Source: Duncaniella muris
Lineage (GTDB): Bacteria > Bacteroidota > Bacteroidia > Bacteroidales > Muribaculaceae
Assembly (NCBI RefSeq): GCF_003024805.1
Contig: NZ_PUEC01000006.1
Location: 45,280-109,279 of the forward strand
Direction of reading: 5' to 3'
DNA length: 64,000 bases
This document shows positions 63,904-64,000 of the stretch, piece by piece (position 1 is the first letter of the stretch; each line of letters begins with the position of its first letter). The notes under the pieces are model-generated. The model saw only the letters and a program-made list of their open reading frames with translations, was not told the DNA's origin and searched no databases. Position numbers and translations under genes: made by a program.

Positions 63904-64000
63904 GTTGTTCGTTGTTGTTGGCTGATAGTTTTATGCTCGCGGCAAAATATTCTTTACCGCGTATGTTCCGGTGGGATGGTGTCTGACGGTCATTGCCGTC
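63887..64000 (-). CDS. istA: IS21-family transposase IstA, C-terminal end only
   Basis: Thirty-seven codons in frame from the window edge, ending at TAA 63887-63889. The segment RNIRGKEYFAAS matches the usual IstA C-terminus (NIRGxxYY). It overlaps istB by 17 bases, as is typical for this family. Confidence 0.75.
   Translation of the reverse strand, partial: DGNDRQTPSHRNIRGKEYFAASIKLSANNNEQHGNEQ

Larger units (their letters stand above)
63025..64000 (-). mobile_element. IS21-family insertion sequence, partial
   Basis: The element runs from a repeat-bearing end near 63025 through istB and the last codons of istA to the window edge. The gene order istA-istB, the slight gene overlap and the multiple terminal repeats are all IS21 traits. 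The far end and target duplication lie outside the window. It has inserted in the reverse transcriptase gene. Confidence 0.85.

Noticed and set aside
1..64000. tRNA, rRNA or CRISPR arrays
   Set aside because: No T-loop-like GTTCGAATC contexts with paired arms, no conserved rRNA runs, and no evenly spaced repeat-spacer array were seen.

Overview
The window looks like chromosome of a gut Bacteroidales bacterium, probably of the Muribaculaceae type; the family is an inference and the order is better supported. Evidence: SusC/SusD pairs with a hybrid two-component regulator, gldE-gldD, a DUF4492-cydAB cluster, NigD-like and DUF5683 proteins, a fused SecDF, and many promoters of the Bacteroidetes type (TAnnTTTG near -7, TTTG near -33). 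No rRNA, tRNA or CRISPR array was seen.

Layout. 1-4646: a DsbD-type fragment, a GH36 alpha-galactosidase, a branched-chain aminotransferase (ilvE) and an HD-domain protein. 4772-28331: a polysaccharide utilization locus. The minus-strand arm is SusC, SusD, two surface glycan-binding lipoproteins and a GH5 endoglucanase. A divergent hybrid two-component regulator follows, then a plus-strand GH31-GH2-GH3 operon. PA14-containing GH31, beta-galactosidase-like GH2, GH3 beta-glucosidase and GH5 endoglucanase is the expected set for galactoxyloglucan: cut the backbone outside, import oligosaccharides, then strip xylose, galactose and glucose in the periplasm. 28622-35029: MscS channel, a stand-alone degenerate adenylation-domain protein, an AAA ATPase fused to a DUF4435/TOPRIM-like region (possible defence gene), a PAP2 phosphatase and an AraC regulator. 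35235-42029: a conserved small protein, cyclophilin, pfkA, lolD, a NigD-like lipoprotein and a four-gene 2-oxoacid:ferredoxin oxidoreductase operon. 42191-46662: parA-parB-DUF5683-LysM lytic transglycosylase. 46930-57597: a histidine-kinase-like protein lacking the phosphoacceptor histidine, gldE, gldD, a phosphopantetheinyl transferase, secDF and DUF4492-cydAB.

The last 6 kb is accessory DNA. From about 57.98 to 63.02 kb lies a remnant of a phage, perhaps Mu-like: a Mom-type DNA-modification protein, three tail-module genes and the C-terminal half of a reverse transcriptase resembling those of diversity-generating retroelements. The reverse transcriptase is cut by an IS21-family element (istA-istB) that runs off the window. 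Between the Mom-like gene and the tail genes a 570-base gap carries two promoter-terminator units facing against the phage genes. One predicts a strongly folded RNA of about 130 nt whose loop can pair with its own 3' end; this is the most novel-looking signal in the window.
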